A model generated the notes under the pieces. The model was not told the origin of the DNA, made no database searches, and saw only the letters and a list, made by a program, of their open reading frames with translations. This document shows positions 6,049 through 6,085 of a stretch of DNA of 6,085 bases, piece after piece. Within the stretch, counting starts at the first letter, position 1, and each line of letters starts with the position of its first letter. This DNA comes from Gemmatimonadota bacterium (lineage in GTDB: Bacteria > Gemmatimonadota > Gemmatimonadetes > Longimicrobiales > RSA9): the NCBI GenBank assembly GCA_019689775.1, contig JADGGV010000263.1, forward strand, positions 1 to 6,085, given 5' to 3'. Position numbers and translations under genes: made by a program.

Positions 6049-6085
6049 CCTCCGTGTCCTCTGTGACCTCTGTGGTGAAAAAAAT
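6049..6085 (-). repeat. Right terminal inverted repeat of the element
   Basis: On the + strand it contains CCTCTGTGA directly followed by CCTCTGTGG, an internal 9-bp tandem repeat, then an A-run to the window end. Its reverse complement matches the left end at 5801-5829 with several mismatches. Confidence 0.6.

Larger units (their letters stand above)
5584..6085. other. Non-coding stretch with hairpins and a repeat element
   Basis: About 500 bp separate the DUF71 start from the window end, and I see no convincing protein gene on either strand; the short open frames are Arg/Pro-rich and typical of GC-rich non-coding DNA. The DUF71-proximal half (5584-5800) should contain that gene's promoter and leader, but I could not identify clear -35/-10 boxes. 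It is structured: a perfect hairpin at 5604-5630, a 10-bp inverted repeat at 5671-5680 and 5720-5729, an AT-rich spot TTTTCCAAAA at 5741-5750 and a dyad at 5766-5776. The distal half (5801-6085) is a MITE-like repeat element. Confidence 0.75.
5801..6085. mobile_element. MITE-like repeat element with CACAGAGG terminal inverted repeats
   Basis: The left end (5801-5829) reads ATTTAACCACGGAG then AGCACAGAGG. The right end (about 6049-6085), read on the opposite strand, starts ATTTTTTTCACCACAGAGG then TCACAGAGGACACGGAGG. From ACCAC onward the two ends match at most positions over about 27 nt. The enclosed 285 bp has no open frame for a transposase, so any movement would need enzymes in trans. I recall similar CCACAGAGGACACAGAGG sequences scattered between genes in many environmental bacteria, but I cannot count copies here. 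The right end coincides with the window edge, so the true boundary may lie further on. Alternative: a REP-like structured intergenic repeat. Confidence 0.55.

Noticed and set aside
6049..6085. CACAGAGG repeats as a CRISPR array
   Set aside because: The repeats are 8-9 bp, directly adjacent or inverted, with no regular spacers and no cas genes.

Overview
The window is very GC-rich, with strong G/C preference at third codon positions in every gene. It fits a GC-rich environmental Gram-negative bacterium. A TonB-dependent outer-membrane receptor proves a diderm envelope. The signal peptide ending in SAQQ and the CACAGAGG-type intergenic repeat are reminiscent of Gemmatimonadota or similar soil and sediment lineages, but that placement is inference.

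Layout: (1) Positions 1-3907, + strand, hold a compact uptake operon: a FecCD/BtuC-type inner-membrane permease whose start lies just before base 1, its ABC ATPase, and a BtuB-like TonB-dependent receptor. Each junction is an ATGA stop/start overlap with a Shine-Dalgarno motif inside the upstream gene. (2) Positions 3915-4778, same strand, hold an AlkA-type DNA glycosylase starting with GTG only 7 nt after the receptor stop, so it may be the last gene of the same transcript. (3) 4779-4932 is a convergent intergenic gap without a classical terminator. (4) 4933-5583, - strand, holds a PP-loop ATPase of the DUF71/COG2102 (ATP_bind_4, Dph6-like) family. (5) 5584-6085 is about 500 bp with no convincing gene. 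It contains a perfect 11-bp hairpin just upstream of the DUF71 ribosome-binding site, further dyads, and a roughly 285-bp MITE-like repeat element bounded by CACAGAGG-type inverted repeats and carrying an imperfect 60-bp tandem repeat.

How the genes could work together: the receptor would bring a scarce chelate across the outer membrane, and the permease and ATPase across the inner membrane. No periplasmic binding protein is visible; it may lie upstream. The ligand cannot be read from sequence: cobalamin/corrinoid, haem or a ferric siderophore are all possible. The nearby DUF71 protein favours a corrinoid, because a published comparative-genomics study proposed that one bacterial DUF71 subgroup acts in B12 salvage. 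The AlkA gene has no obvious biochemical link to uptake. The most interesting hypothesis is that the bacterial DUF71 protein is a B12-salvage enzyme and not the diphthine-ammonia ligase its family name suggests. I found no clearly new multi-gene defence or mobile system.
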